Below are positions 1 to 5,282 of a DNA stretch of 6,910 bases, piece after piece. Position numbers and translations under genes: made by a program. This stretch comes from an uncultured Collinsella sp. Lineage in GTDB: Bacteria; Actinomycetota; Coriobacteriia; Coriobacteriales; Coriobacteriaceae. The notes under the pieces are model-generated. The model searched no databases, had not been told where the DNA came from, and saw nothing but the letters and a program-made list of their open reading frames with translations. Within the stretch, counting starts at the first letter, position 1; each line of letters begins with the position of its first letter. Location: positions 1 through 6,910 of the forward strand of contig URKU01000099.1 in the NCBI GenBank assembly GCA_900548515.1. Direction: 5' to 3'.

Positions 1-458
1 CGCGCCACTACATCATGCGCTCCAGCTGGGTCATCGGCGAGGGCCGCAACTTCGTCAAGACCATGAGGGGCCTGTCCGACCGCGTCGCCGACCCGGAGGA
101 CAAGCTGGAGCAGATCACCGTCGTGGACGACCAGCTGGGCCGCCTGACCTTCACGCGCGACATGGCCGCGGCCATCTTCCACGTGCTGGGGGCGCACGCC
201 CCCTACGGCACCTATAACTGCACCGGCTCCGGGGCCGTCAAGTCCTGGGCCGACATCGCCCGCGCCGTCTTCGAGGCCGCCAACGGCAACGGGGACAAGG
301 TCGTGCCGGTGTCGACCGCCGACTACTACGCGAGCGCCGAGGGCCCCGTCGCCCCGCGCCCGGTCCACTCCGCGCTCGACCTGTCCAAGCTCGAGTCCGC
401 CGGCTTCCACATGCCCGACTGGGAGGAAGAGCTGGGGGAGTACCTCAAGACGCTCTAG
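1..458 (+). CDS. rmlD: dTDP-4-dehydrorhamnose reductase, C-terminal part (partial at 5' edge)
   Basis: The frame is open from the window edge (codons from base 3) to TAG at 456-458, about 151 residues, so the start and the N-terminal NAD(P)-binding Rossmann part lie upstream. RmlD reduces dTDP-4-dehydro-L-rhamnose to dTDP-L-rhamnose, the rhamnose donor for surface glycans, in the cytoplasm. Visible family marks are YIMRSSWVIGEG (the usual RTSWVYG block), NFVKTM, VVDDQLGRLTFTRDMA (the DQxGxPT block), YGTYNCTGSG, and near the C-terminus APRPVHSALDLSKLE (RPxxSxLxxxKL). The catalytic YxxxK expected about 25 residues before the SSW block is outside the window. The style resembles the actinobacterial RmlC-RmlD fusions of Bifidobacterium and Collinsella, but the N-terminal half cannot be seen, so fusion is inference. 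Third codon positions are almost all G or C (43 of 60 bases are GC at 241-300), far above the ABC genes downstream. A terminator follows 21 bases after the stop. Confidence 0.88.
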   Translation, partial: RHYIMRSSWVIGEGRNFVKTMRGLSDRVADPEDKLEQITVVDDQLGRLTFTRDMAAAIFHVLGAHAPYGTYNCTGSGAVKSWADIARAVFEAANGNGDKVVPVSTADYYASAEGPVAPRPVHSALDLSKLESAGFHMPDWEEELGEYLKTL

Positions 459-479
459 TAGCTATTCAAATTCCGAAAG

Positions 480-509
480 AAAAGCCGCCGCTTGTTAACG
501 GCGGCTTTT
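480..509. terminator. Bidirectional intrinsic terminator between convergent genes
   Basis: A perfect 11-bp stem AAAAGCCGCCG (480-490) pairs with CGGCGGCTTTT (499-509) around an 8-base loop. On the plus strand it ends in TTTTCTTG, and on the minus strand in TTTTCTTTC, so it can stop both rmlD (+) and the glycosyltransferase (-), whose stop is about 80 bases away at 591. Confidence 0.85.
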
Positions 510-590
510 CTTGTTGGTGGCTATTTGCGCAGAGGTGCCAATAGTATTTTGCGGAAGATTTACCTCTCGTTTGTTTTGTCGTTGCGATAG

Positions 591-1523
591 TCATCGAAAG
601 CGTATTTTGCTGTACACGTTGACTTCCCACTGCTTTTTTTCGACCTTTGCCACGGAGTCGAGGATGAATCCGGTTGCGAGGCTCAGGCCGCACAGGAACA
701 TAAACGAGGCGGCGAGCATGGCGGTGGGGAAGCGTGGGACGAGGCCGGTTTGGAAATACTCGACAACGATGGGCATGCCCAGGGCGAGGCCGATGATCGC
801 AAACAGGAGCGCGACCAGGCTGAAGAACTTCAGCGGACGGTAGTCCTTGAACAGCGTACCGATCATCGCTATGACTTTGATGCCATCGCTGACGGTGTTG
901 AGTTTGGACTCGGAACCCGCGGGACGGTCGCGGTACTCGATGGGCACATCTTTGATGCGCCAGCGGTGGTCGACGGCGTGGATCGACAACTCGGTTTCGA
1001 TCTGAAAGCCCTCAGAAAGCACGGGGAAGGTTTTGACGAATGGGCGGCTCATGGCGCGGTAGCCGGTCATGACGTCATCGAAACTGTAGCCATAGATCCA
1101 CTTGATCATGGCGCGTACCAGGTTGTTGCCAAAGCCGTGGAAGGCACGTTTGTTCTCCTCGGCGTAGGTGCCGTTGGAAAGGCGGTCACCCACAGTCATG
1201 TCGGCCGTGCCGCTAAGGATGGGCTCGCAAAGGGTCTTGGCTGCCTCGGCGGGGTAGGTGTCGTCGCCGTCGACCATCAGGTAGCAATCGGCATCGATGT
1301 CGCGAAACATCTGGCGGCAGACGTTGCCTTTGCCCTGACGGGGCTCAAAACGCACCGTGGCGCCGTGCTCGGTGGCAATGCGTGAAGTATCGTCCGATGA
1401 GTTGTTGTCATAGACGTAGACCGTCGCCTGCGGAAGCTCGCGGTGGAAGTCGTCGATGACCTTACCGATCGTGAGGGCTTCGTTGTAGCAGGGGATAATG
1501 ACGGCAATGGATTCAGAATTCAC
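591..1523 (-). CDS. Family 2 glycosyltransferase, polyprenyl-phosphate type, two C-terminal TM helices
   Basis: A 310-residue GT-A fold glycosyltransferase of the DPM1/GtrB-like branch. It probably transfers a sugar from a nucleotide donor to a lipid (undecaprenyl phosphate) or lipid-linked acceptor at the inner membrane face. The N-terminus VIIPCYNEALTIG (8-20) and DNNSSDDT (39-46) form the nucleotide-binding half; DGDDTYP (85-91) is the DxD metal site; GYRAMSR (154-160), EGFQIETEL (171-179) and RPAGSESKL (200-208) follow in the family order. Two hydrophobic helices (about 232-256 and 266-289) anchor the C-terminus. The start is GTG at 1521-1523: a TGA immediately precedes it in frame, so no longer start exists, and AAAGGAG lies 6 bases upstream. 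It is convergent with rmlD and divergent from the ABC exporter genes, which points to surface glycan assembly. Donor and acceptor cannot be read from sequence. ArnC- or GtrB-like roles are alternatives. Confidence 0.88.
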   Translation of the reverse strand: MNSESIAVIIPCYNEALTIGKVIDDFHRELPQATVYVYDNNSSDDTSRIATEHGATVRFEPRQGKGNVCRQMFRDIDADCYLMVDGDDTYPAEAAKTLCEPILSGTADMTVGDRLSNGTYAEENKRAFHGFGNNLVRAMIKWIYGYSFDDVMTGYRAMSRPFVKTFPVLSEGFQIETELSIHAVDHRWRIKDVPIEYRDRPAGSESKLNTVSDGIKVIAMIGTLFKDYRPLKFFSLVALLFAIIGLALGMPIVVEYFQTGLVPRFPTAMLAASFMFLCGLSLATGFILDSVAKVEKKQWEVNVYSKIRFR

Positions 1524-1529
1524 TCAATG

Positions 1530-1536
1530 CTCCTTT
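1530..1536 (-). promoter_or_regulatory. Ribosome binding site deciding the GTG start of the glycosyltransferase
   Basis: Read on the minus strand this is AAAGGAG, 6 bases before GTG at 1523. The in-frame TGA at 1524-1526 excludes any earlier start, so the GTG is well fixed. Confidence 0.8.
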
Positions 1537-1553
1537 GAATTTCAATTTCTGAA

Positions 1554-1582
1554 AGTATAGCCGTTTGCGCCTGGCATCCTAA
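1554..1582 (-). promoter_or_regulatory. Putative sigma-70-type promoter of the glycosyltransferase
   Basis: The minus strand shows TATACT (1554-1559, 5 of 6 to TATAAT) with TTAGGA (1577-1582, 3 of 6 to TTGACA) at 17-base spacing. The -10 lies about 30 bases before the start codon. The -35 is weak, so this rests mainly on the -10 and its position in a divergent intergenic region. Confidence 0.4.
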
Positions 1583-1638
1583 GATGTGGGTTAGTTCTCC
1601 AGTTTTGTTGCGCGAATCGTTTGCATGGCTGTCGGGTC

Positions 1639-1644
1639 TATACT
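1639..1644 (+). promoter_or_regulatory. Putative -10 box for the ABC exporter operon
   Basis: TATACT lies 39 bases before the GTG start of the permease. No convincing -35 sits at 16-18 bases; TTGCAT at 1621-1626 is too close (12-base gap). The same hexamer TATACT serves the divergent glycosyltransferase, so the 160-base region probably holds back-to-back promoters. Confidence 0.3.
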
Positions 1645-1668
1645 GTTCGTTTGTCAACGATTACGAGT

Positions 1669-1675
1669 AAAGGAG
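1669..1675 (+). promoter_or_regulatory. Ribosome binding site deciding the GTG start of the permease
   Basis: AAAGGAG is placed 8 bases before GTG at 1684. This favours that codon over the in-frame TTG at 1621, which has no such site and would read through the putative -10 box. Confidence 0.75.
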
Positions 1676-1683
1676 TTGCATCC

Positions 1684-2529
1684 GTGTCGGATCAGACAAA
1701 GCAACAAGAAACTCGCAGTCTGCCTGCGACGTTTGCTAAGAATGAATTTGAGAAGGACGCGTTTATCCTTCGTCAGCTGGTTACCAAGGATTTTAAGATT
1801 AAGTATCGTCGCAGCGTTTTGGGCGTTGCGTGGTCGGTGCTCAACCCGCTGCTGATGATGATCGTCATGGCCATCGTGTTCTCGACGATTTTTGCTCAGG
1901 GTCGCAACGGCTCCATTACGCCCGAGATGTACCCGCTGTACTTGATCGTGGGTAACGTCACCTTTGCCGTCATGTCCGAGTCTACGAACCAGGCGCTGAC
2001 GTCGATCGTGGGTGCTGCCCCGCTGCTTAAGAAGGTTAAGGTGCACCGCTGGGTCTTCCCGGTGCAGAAGGTGCTCTTTTCGCTGGTGAACTTTGCCTTC
2101 TCGCTGGTCGCCGTCGCCATCGTTATGCTGTGGTTCCGCGTTATGCCTTCTTGGCACCTCATTCTGCTGCCTGTTTGTCTGCTCTTGCTTATGTGCTTCT
2201 GCATGGGCCTTGGCTTGATGCTTTCTGCCCTTACGGTCTTCTTCCGCGATGTCATGCATCTGTGGAGCGTTGTCATTACGGCGTGGACCTACCTTACGCC
2301 CATCTTCTGGACGACTGATTTTGTCGCGCAAATGCCGCATCTCGTGCGTATTTTGGTGTATGCGAACCCCATGTATAACTACCTGCAGTTTATGCGTGAT
2401 ATCTTCCTGTTCCAGACCACGCCTTCGCTTATGACGTTTGGTATGTGCGTCGCTTGGGCGGTTCTTGCGCTTGTTGTTGGCTACACCGTGTTCCATAAGT
2501 CTGAGCGCAAGTTCATCCTCTACATCTAA
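1684..2529 (+). CDS. ABC-2 polysaccharide/polyol-phosphate export permease (Wzm/TagG/RfbA type)
   Basis: A 281-residue integral membrane subunit of an ABC exporter that moves undecaprenyl-diphosphate-linked glycans (O-antigen, teichoic acid, capsule) across the cytoplasmic membrane. The cytoplasmic N-terminus ends in LVTKDFKIKYRRSVLGVAW (32-50) followed by SVLNPLLMMIV, the classic lead-in to the first helix of this family. About six membrane segments are visible (roughly 51-72, 84-105, 126-150, 158-184, 194-212, 251-271), with TYLTPIFW (202-209) and NPMYNYLQFMRD (228-239) typical of the ABC2_membrane fold. The C-terminus is a short basic tail (FHKSERKFILYI). The start is GTG at 1684 on the strength of AAAGGAG; a longer form from TTG 1621 is unlikely. 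The ATPase gene begins 12 bases after its stop, with its ribosome site overlapping this stop codon, so the two are one translationally linked unit. The substrate is unknown; a rhamnose-containing polymer is a guess from rmlD nearby. Confidence 0.9.
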   Translation: MSDQTKQQETRSLPATFAKNEFEKDAFILRQLVTKDFKIKYRRSVLGVAWSVLNPLLMMIVMAIVFSTIFAQGRNGSITPEMYPLYLIVGNVTFAVMSESTNQALTSIVGAAPLLKKVKVHRWVFPVQKVLFSLVNFAFSLVAVAIVMLWFRVMPSWHLILLPVCLLLLMCFCMGLGLMLSALTVFFRDVMHLWSVVITAWTYLTPIFWTTDFVAQMPHLVRILVYANPMYNYLQFMRDIFLFQTTPSLMTFGMCVAWAVLALVVGYTVFHKSERKFILYI

Positions 2530-2533
2530 GGAG
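2528..2533 (+). promoter_or_regulatory. Ribosome binding site overlapping the permease stop codon
   Basis: AAGGAG begins inside the permease TAA (2527-2529). It is 7 bases from ATG 2541 and only 4 from the preceding GTG at 2538, so ATG 2541 is the better start for the ATPase. The overlap suggests coupled translation. Confidence 0.7.
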
Positions 2534-2540
2534 TGCTGTG

Positions 2541-3308
2541 ATGACTGAATCTGTTGTTGATTACAGCGAGCAGCCTCTGGCTGTCGAGGTCGACGACGTC
2601 ACCATGATCTTTAACATGGCGTCCGAGTCGCTGACCAACCTCAAGGAGTACTTCATCAAGCTTGCCAAGCACGAGCTGTTCTTTGAGGAGTTTAGAGCGC
2701 TTAAGCACATCTCGTTCGATATTCATCGCGGCGAAGTTGTCGGTCTGGTTGGCACCAATGGTTCCGGTAAGTCTACGATGCTCAAGATTATCGCTGGCGT
2801 GCTTGAGCCAAGCGAGGGCAGCGTTAAGGTGCACGGTAACATCGCGCCGCTGATTGAGCTTGGTGCTGGTTTTGACCCCGAGCTGACCGCCCGCGAGAAC
2901 ATCTATCTGAACGGCGCCCTGCTTGGCTATACCAAGGAGTTCATCGATGCCAACTTTGACGGCATTATCGAATTCGCTGAGCTGCAGAACTTTGTCGATA
3001 TGCCGCTTAAGAACTTCTCCTCGGGCATGGTGGCGCGTATCGCCTTTGCAATCGCGACGATTACCGAGCCCGATATTCTGATCGTTGACGAGACGTTGTC
3101 CGTCGGTGATGTGTTCTTCCAGCAGAAGTGCGAGGACCGTATCCAGCACTTTATCCAGAGCGGCGACGTGACGGTTCTGTTCGTTTCGCACTCTATGGAG
3201 CAGGTTGAGCGCATCTGCCAGCGTGCCGTTTGGATTGAGAAGGGTGACCTTCGCATGGACGGCCCGGTTGATGAGGTCTGCAAGGCGTATCGCGAGCAGT
3301 TCAACTAG
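2541..3308 (+). CDS. ABC exporter ATPase for surface polysaccharide (Wzt/TagH/RfbB type, short form)
   Basis: A 255-residue nucleotide-binding subunit that pairs with the permease just upstream and powers glycan export. After a family-typical N-terminal segment with an extra helix (about 24-52, ending EEFRALKHISFDI) come Walker A GTNGSGKST (71-79), a Q-loop-region stretch LIELGAGFDPELTARENI (104-121, the Wzt/TagH hallmark), signature NFSSGMVARIAFA (158-170), Walker B ILIVDE (179-184) with catalytic Glu184, D-loop SVGD (187-190) and switch His at VSHS (215-218). All catalytic motifs are intact. It ends soon after the ATPase fold, so it lacks the C-terminal carbohydrate-binding domain of long Wzt proteins; export would then not depend on a capped glycan end (known for the short forms, inferred here). 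The start is ATG 2541 rather than GTG 2538. No terminator of its own is visible; the next element is the tRNA region, whose terminator may serve both. Confidence 0.92.
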   Translation: MTESVVDYSEQPLAVEVDDVTMIFNMASESLTNLKEYFIKLAKHELFFEEFRALKHISFDIHRGEVVGLVGTNGSGKSTMLKIIAGVLEPSEGSVKVHGNIAPLIELGAGFDPELTARENIYLNGALLGYTKEFIDANFDGIIEFAELQNFVDMPLKNFSSGMVARIAFAIATITEPDILIVDETLSVGDVFFQQKCEDRIQHFIQSGDVTVLFVSHSMEQVERICQRAVWIEKGDLRMDGPVDEVCKAYREQFN

Positions 3309-3310
3309 GT

Positions 3311-3316
3311 TATAAT
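3311..3316 (+). promoter_or_regulatory. Putative -10 box of the tRNA-Arg gene
   Basis: A perfect TATAAT lies two bases after the ATPase stop codon and 46 bases before the mature tRNA 5' end. The matching -35 position (TATCGC at 3288-3293) is poor and would sit inside the ATPase gene. The leader between them holds a repeated TTGCGC (3320-3325, 3335-3340). Confidence 0.4.
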
Positions 3317-3362
3317 TACTTGCGCCTGACAGGCTTGCGCTTGCTTGGGCGTGCGGCTATTT

Positions 3363-3439
3363 GCTCCATTAGCTCAGTTGGATAGAGCAGGGGACTTCTA
3401 ATCCCAAGGTCGACGGTTCGAATCCGCCATGGAGCACCA
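3363..3439 (+). tRNA. tRNA-Arg (anticodon TCT), CCA encoded
   Basis: A full 77-base cloverleaf. The acceptor arm GCTCCAT (3363-3369) pairs with ATGGAGC (3429-3435), followed by discriminator A and encoded CCA (3437-3439). The D stem GCTC/GAGC (3372-3375, 3385-3388) encloses AGTTGGATA. The anticodon loop CTTCTAA (3395-3401) carries TCT at 3397-3399, which reads AGA and probably AGG. The variable region is 5 bases, and the T loop TTCGAAT (3417-3423) is canonical. Two stem positions do not pair: G3390 with A3406 at the top of the anticodon stem, and A3413 with C3427 in the T stem. Neither rules out function, but they are worth noting. It stands alone, with a -10-like box before it and a strong terminator after it. 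Confidence 0.95.
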
Positions 3440-3448
3440 TCGTTTATT

Positions 3449-3480
3449 AAGCCCAGACCGCTTGGTGGTCTGGGCTTTTT
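3449..3480 (+). terminator. Intrinsic terminator of the tRNA-Arg gene
   Basis: An 11-bp perfect stem AAGCCCAGACC (3449-3459) pairs with GGTCTGGGCTT (3467-3477) around a 7-base loop, followed by a run of T to 3480. It starts 9 bases after the encoded CCA. Confidence 0.9.
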
Positions 3481-3707
3481 CACATGCCGGTGTTCTTTGT
3501 TCTTGCCGGGTATACGTTTAGGCCGAAGCCGTGGCGTGAGCTGCTATTGTGCTGCTGATGTGGATTGGTTATACGGCGCGCCAAAGGGGGCTGGAGCCGA
3601 GCGTGAGCAAGCCTCTGCTTATGACGCTGCCAGCATCGTGGTTCTTCGCGTCAATCGTACGCTGTGCCTGCGATATTGGATTGGCGTACGTGATCAAGAA
3701 GGCGTAA
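3478..3707 (+). pseudogene. Remnant of a membrane acyltransferase gene (two out-of-frame fragments)
   Basis: No intact gene occupies 3481-3708, but two stretches read like membrane protein. From 3478 in one frame comes FHMPVFFVLAGYTF, then RPKPWRELLL, stopping at TGA 3556-3558; FHMP(L/V)FF(F/V)LxGY is the hallmark early block of acyltransferase family 3 (surface-glycan O-acetyltransferases). From 3540 in another frame comes a run with two hydrophobic segments, including IVLLMWIGYTARQ and LLMTLPASWFFASIV, closing with basic residues at TAA 3705-3707. I read this as a gene that lost its 5' end (the first fragment abuts the tRNA terminator T-tract), its middle and its frame. The second fragment may come from the same or another membrane gene. 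It lies between the tRNA and the lower-GC two-gene operon. There is no ribosome site and no full-length frame, and chance similarity is possible. Confidence 0.42.
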
Positions 3708-3708
3708 C

Positions 3709-3742
3709 AAAAGCGGGGAGGACCAACTTGGCCCTCCCCGCT
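3709..3742 (-). terminator. Intrinsic terminator of the ATPase/DUF4869-like operon
   Basis: A stem of AGCGGGGAGG (3712-3721) with CCTCCCCGCT (3733-3742) closes a short loop region that can itself pair CCAA with TTGG. Reading the minus strand, the stem is followed by TTTT (3709-3712). It begins 5 bases after the stop codon of the ATPase gene at 3747. Confidence 0.82.
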
Positions 3743-3746
3743 GTAT

Positions 3747-4748
3747 CTAGTCTGCCTTCAGGCACTCGGGCAAGACGTTTGCAACTGCATTCATCGCCTG
3801 CGGCCTCAGGTACTGCTCATTGAGCTTTACCTTTCTGTAGGCGTAGCGAGTGTCTGCCGAGTATTTGATCAACACATCGGTGAAGAACCGCTCCCAGCTC
3901 AGGTAGTCGCGGCTTTCGATATAGCTTGAGGGATCCTCGAGGATTTTTAAGATATCGTTACTGGGAATGAGGCCAGATTGCAGGAGTGTCCACTCGAATG
4001 ATTCGGGGAGGAACAAGCGTACGTTCTTGTAAACGCGCTGTCCGAGCACCTTTTCGATGTAGGGACCAAATGCTGCTCCGTCTCCAATAGCAAGGATGTT
4101 TTGCTCGGGACATTCGTGAATCGTACGTTTTAGATTCGCAACGCCGGTGGCGGTATAGCAGGGGATCCCGAGTCGGTTGCAAAGAGCGTCGTAGAATTGA
4201 TAGCCAGATTTGCTATCCTCGACAACTACGGCGTCGGGTACCTCGAATCCAACATTTAGATCCTGATACAGCATACTTGCCGTGTGGTCATATAGCGGCT
4301 TGGTCACCGAGTAGAAGCGCCTGTCGCTCTTGCGGCCATTGATTGTTTTACTTGTCGTGTTGACTAGCTTCAGGATCTCATCAACGCTGTAGGGGAGCTC
4401 GTTGGCATCGCGACGAGATATCAGAACAAAATAGTTGGACGAGCCGTTGACGGCTTTGGCGAAGTCCTTTGAGTAGATAAACTCGTTACCCTCATCTAGA
4501 AAGACGATTGAATCTTCGATGATCGATAGCTCGCGCTCCCAGCGTCTGCCGGAAAGCGTTTCGCAAGGCACGTCGCAACTGAGTGCAACGCCGCTTTCCG
4601 GTCCTCGGTCGTTGTAGTCGCGAATCATCGAGATGAGCGTCGTTTTACCCGTGCCGCTGTTGCCGCGTATAAAGGAAATATTGCGCTTAAACGTGAGTGT
4701 GTATTTGACCTTTGCACGCTCTACGACAACGGTATGCGTTCCCTTCAT
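3747..4748 (-). CDS. P-loop ATPase with unknown (possibly TOPRIM-like) C-terminal domain
   Basis: A 333-residue soluble protein; I do not recognise a named family. The N-terminal ATPase is compact: Walker A GNSGTGKTT (29-37), Walker B SIVFLDEGNEF (80-90) with acidic pair D85/E86, then NYFVLISRRD (105-114) at the sensor-strand position. No ABC signature is seen. Residues 120-165 form a linker. The second half has a strand-acid block AVVVEDSKSGYQFYDAL (173-189), a second block NILAIGDGAAFGPYI (217-231) and LFLPESFEWTLLQSGLI (245-261). The spacing of E177 and D223 recalls a TOPRIM fold as in OLD-type nucleases, but the DxD is reduced to DGA, so it may be inactive or a different fold. There is no signal peptide or membrane segment. 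Its ATG shares the base at 4748 with the TAA of the upstream gene (TAATG) and has only a weak ribosome site, which implies coupled translation. Two sampled lines are 43% and 48% GC, well below the flanking aro and rml genes, which suggests transfer. Role unknown; a defence or stress function is speculation. Confidence 0.8.
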   Translation of the reverse strand: MKGTHTVVVERAKVKYTLTFKRNISFIRGNSGTGKTTLISMIRDYNDRGPESGVALSCDVPCETLSGRRWERELSIIEDSIVFLDEGNEFIYSKDFAKAVNGSSNYFVLISRRDANELPYSVDEILKLVNTTSKTINGRKSDRRFYSVTKPLYDHTASMLYQDLNVGFEVPDAVVVEDSKSGYQFYDALCNRLGIPCYTATGVANLKRTIHECPEQNILAIGDGAAFGPYIEKVLGQRVYKNVRLFLPESFEWTLLQSGLIPSNDILKILEDPSSYIESRDYLSWERFFTDVLIKYSADTRYAYRKVKLNEQYLRPQAMNAVANVLPECLKAD

Positions 4749-5197
4749 TACTCATCAACATCCAAAAAGTCATTCGTGGCGCCGACAAACTCCTGCATGT
4801 TTCTGACGATGCGGCCATCGTTTTCAATGCGGATTTCAAAGCTCTTCCAGGGGAATTTCATGATGTGGTATAAGGTCACCATCACATCCTGCTCTTTGCC
4901 GATCTTGAGTAGCCAGCGGGCACAGTTGTCTCCGCAGGTGGATGCGTTGAACACCATATTTGGGAGATTGCGCACCAGCAGCAGCGTCTTAACGCCGCCG
5001 GACAGTTCGAGTGGGGTGATCGAGCCCAGCTGTTTGCTTACGATGTTGTGGGGACCGATGAGCTCTGATCCGTCCACGCTTTTAATAATCTGTGCGGCCA
5101 TAGGGTCTTCGAACCATGAGTCCAAGTATGAGTTCCTAAAATAGGTTTCGGTATCGTAGATGGAACCGGGGTAATCCCCCAGATGGATGCTTAACAT
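4748..5197 (-). CDS. Small DUF4869-like protein, first gene of the ATPase operon
   Basis: A 149-residue soluble protein without membrane segments. From memory it resembles the uncharacterised DUF4869 family; this has not been checked against a profile. Visible blocks are MLSIHLGDYPGSIYDTETYF (1-20), DPMAAQIIKSVDGSELIGPH (31-50), LGSITPLELSGGVKTLLLV (57-75), FNASTCGDNCARWLLKI (83-99) and HIMKFPWKSFEIRI (111-124), ending with an acidic tail. The two cysteines (C88, C92) in CGDNC and the LSGGVK block look like the conserved core. The start is ATG at 5195-5197 with GGAG 6 bases upstream; an in-frame extension to 5287 would encode residues out of the aroQ terminator hairpin and is rejected. Its stop overlaps the next gene's start by one base, so the two products probably act together. 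No catalytic activity can be assigned. Confidence 0.75.
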   Translation of the reverse strand: MLSIHLGDYPGSIYDTETYFRNSYLDSWFEDPMAAQIIKSVDGSELIGPHNIVSKQLGSITPLELSGGVKTLLLVRNLPNMVFNASTCGDNCARWLLKIGKEQDVMVTLYHIMKFPWKSFEIRIENDGRIVRNMQEFVGATNDFLDVDE

Positions 5198-5203
5198 GCG
5201 CGT

Positions 5204-5207
5204 CTCC
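5204..5207 (-). promoter_or_regulatory. Ribosome binding site deciding the DUF4869-like start
   Basis: GGAG on the minus strand lies 6 bases before ATG 5197. This favours the 149-residue form over a 179-residue reading that begins at 5287 inside a terminator. Confidence 0.65.
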
Positions 5208-5228
5208 AGACGTTGTGTGACTGCAATG

Positions 5229-5234
5229 ATTATA
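5229..5234 (-). promoter_or_regulatory. Putative -10 box of the DUF4869-like/ATPase operon
   Basis: A perfect TATAAT on the minus strand lies 31 bases before the start codon. At 17-base spacing the -35 would be CTGGCG (5252-5257), which is a poor match and is part of the aroQ terminator stem. The promoter therefore appears to overlap the terminator of the gene upstream. Confidence 0.4.
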
Positions 5235-5246
5235 TGCCAGTAATAA

Positions 5247-5282
5247 AGTGCCGCCAGTAGCGAGGTTGCTGCTGGCGGCACT
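5247..5282 (-). terminator. Intrinsic terminator of aroQ
   Basis: A 15-bp stem (5247-5261 with 5268-5282, one T-G wobble) has AGTGCCGCCAG as its outer arm and a 6-base loop; on the minus strand it is followed by TTTATTA. A second arm, ATGCCAG (5234-5240) with CTGGCAT (5281-5287), could form an alternative outer pairing. It lies 45 bases after the aroQ stop. Confidence 0.75.

Noticed and set aside
531..567. AGAGGT (531-536) and ACCTCT (562-567) inverted repeat
   Set aside because: A 6-bp arm with a 25-base loop is expected by chance and has no T run.
750..1385. Long plus-strand open frame opposite the glycosyltransferase
   Set aside because: It is the antisense shadow of a gene with full GT2 motifs; its product has no recognisable motif and there is no ribosome site.
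1621..1683. N-terminal extension of the permease from TTG 1621
   Set aside because: AAAGGAG at 1669-1675 points to GTG 1684, the extension would cover the putative -10 box, and its residues do not resemble the family N-terminus.
1654..2496. 280-residue minus-strand frame opposite the permease
   Set aside because: Its composition is dominated by His, Arg and Gln, which is typical of the antisense of a membrane protein. The permease motifs on the plus strand are clear.
2526..3191. 221-residue minus-strand frame opposite the ABC ATPase
   Set aside because: It is a shadow of a gene with intact Walker A, signature and Walker B motifs.
3497..3823. 108-residue plus-strand frame after the tRNA
   Set aside because: It runs through the terminator of the minus-strand operon and into the ATPase gene, and has no ribosome site. 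The protein-like signal in this stretch is in the other two plus-strand frames (pseudogene remnant).
4240..4250. TCGAATCC match to the tRNA T-loop as a possible attachment-site copy
   Set aside because: Only 8 bases match, and they lie inside the ATPase coding sequence. No longer copy of the tRNA 3' end and no integrase are present.
4734..5144. Plus-strand frame opposite the DUF4869-like gene
   Set aside because: It is antisense with no ribosome site or motif and crosses two minus-strand genes.
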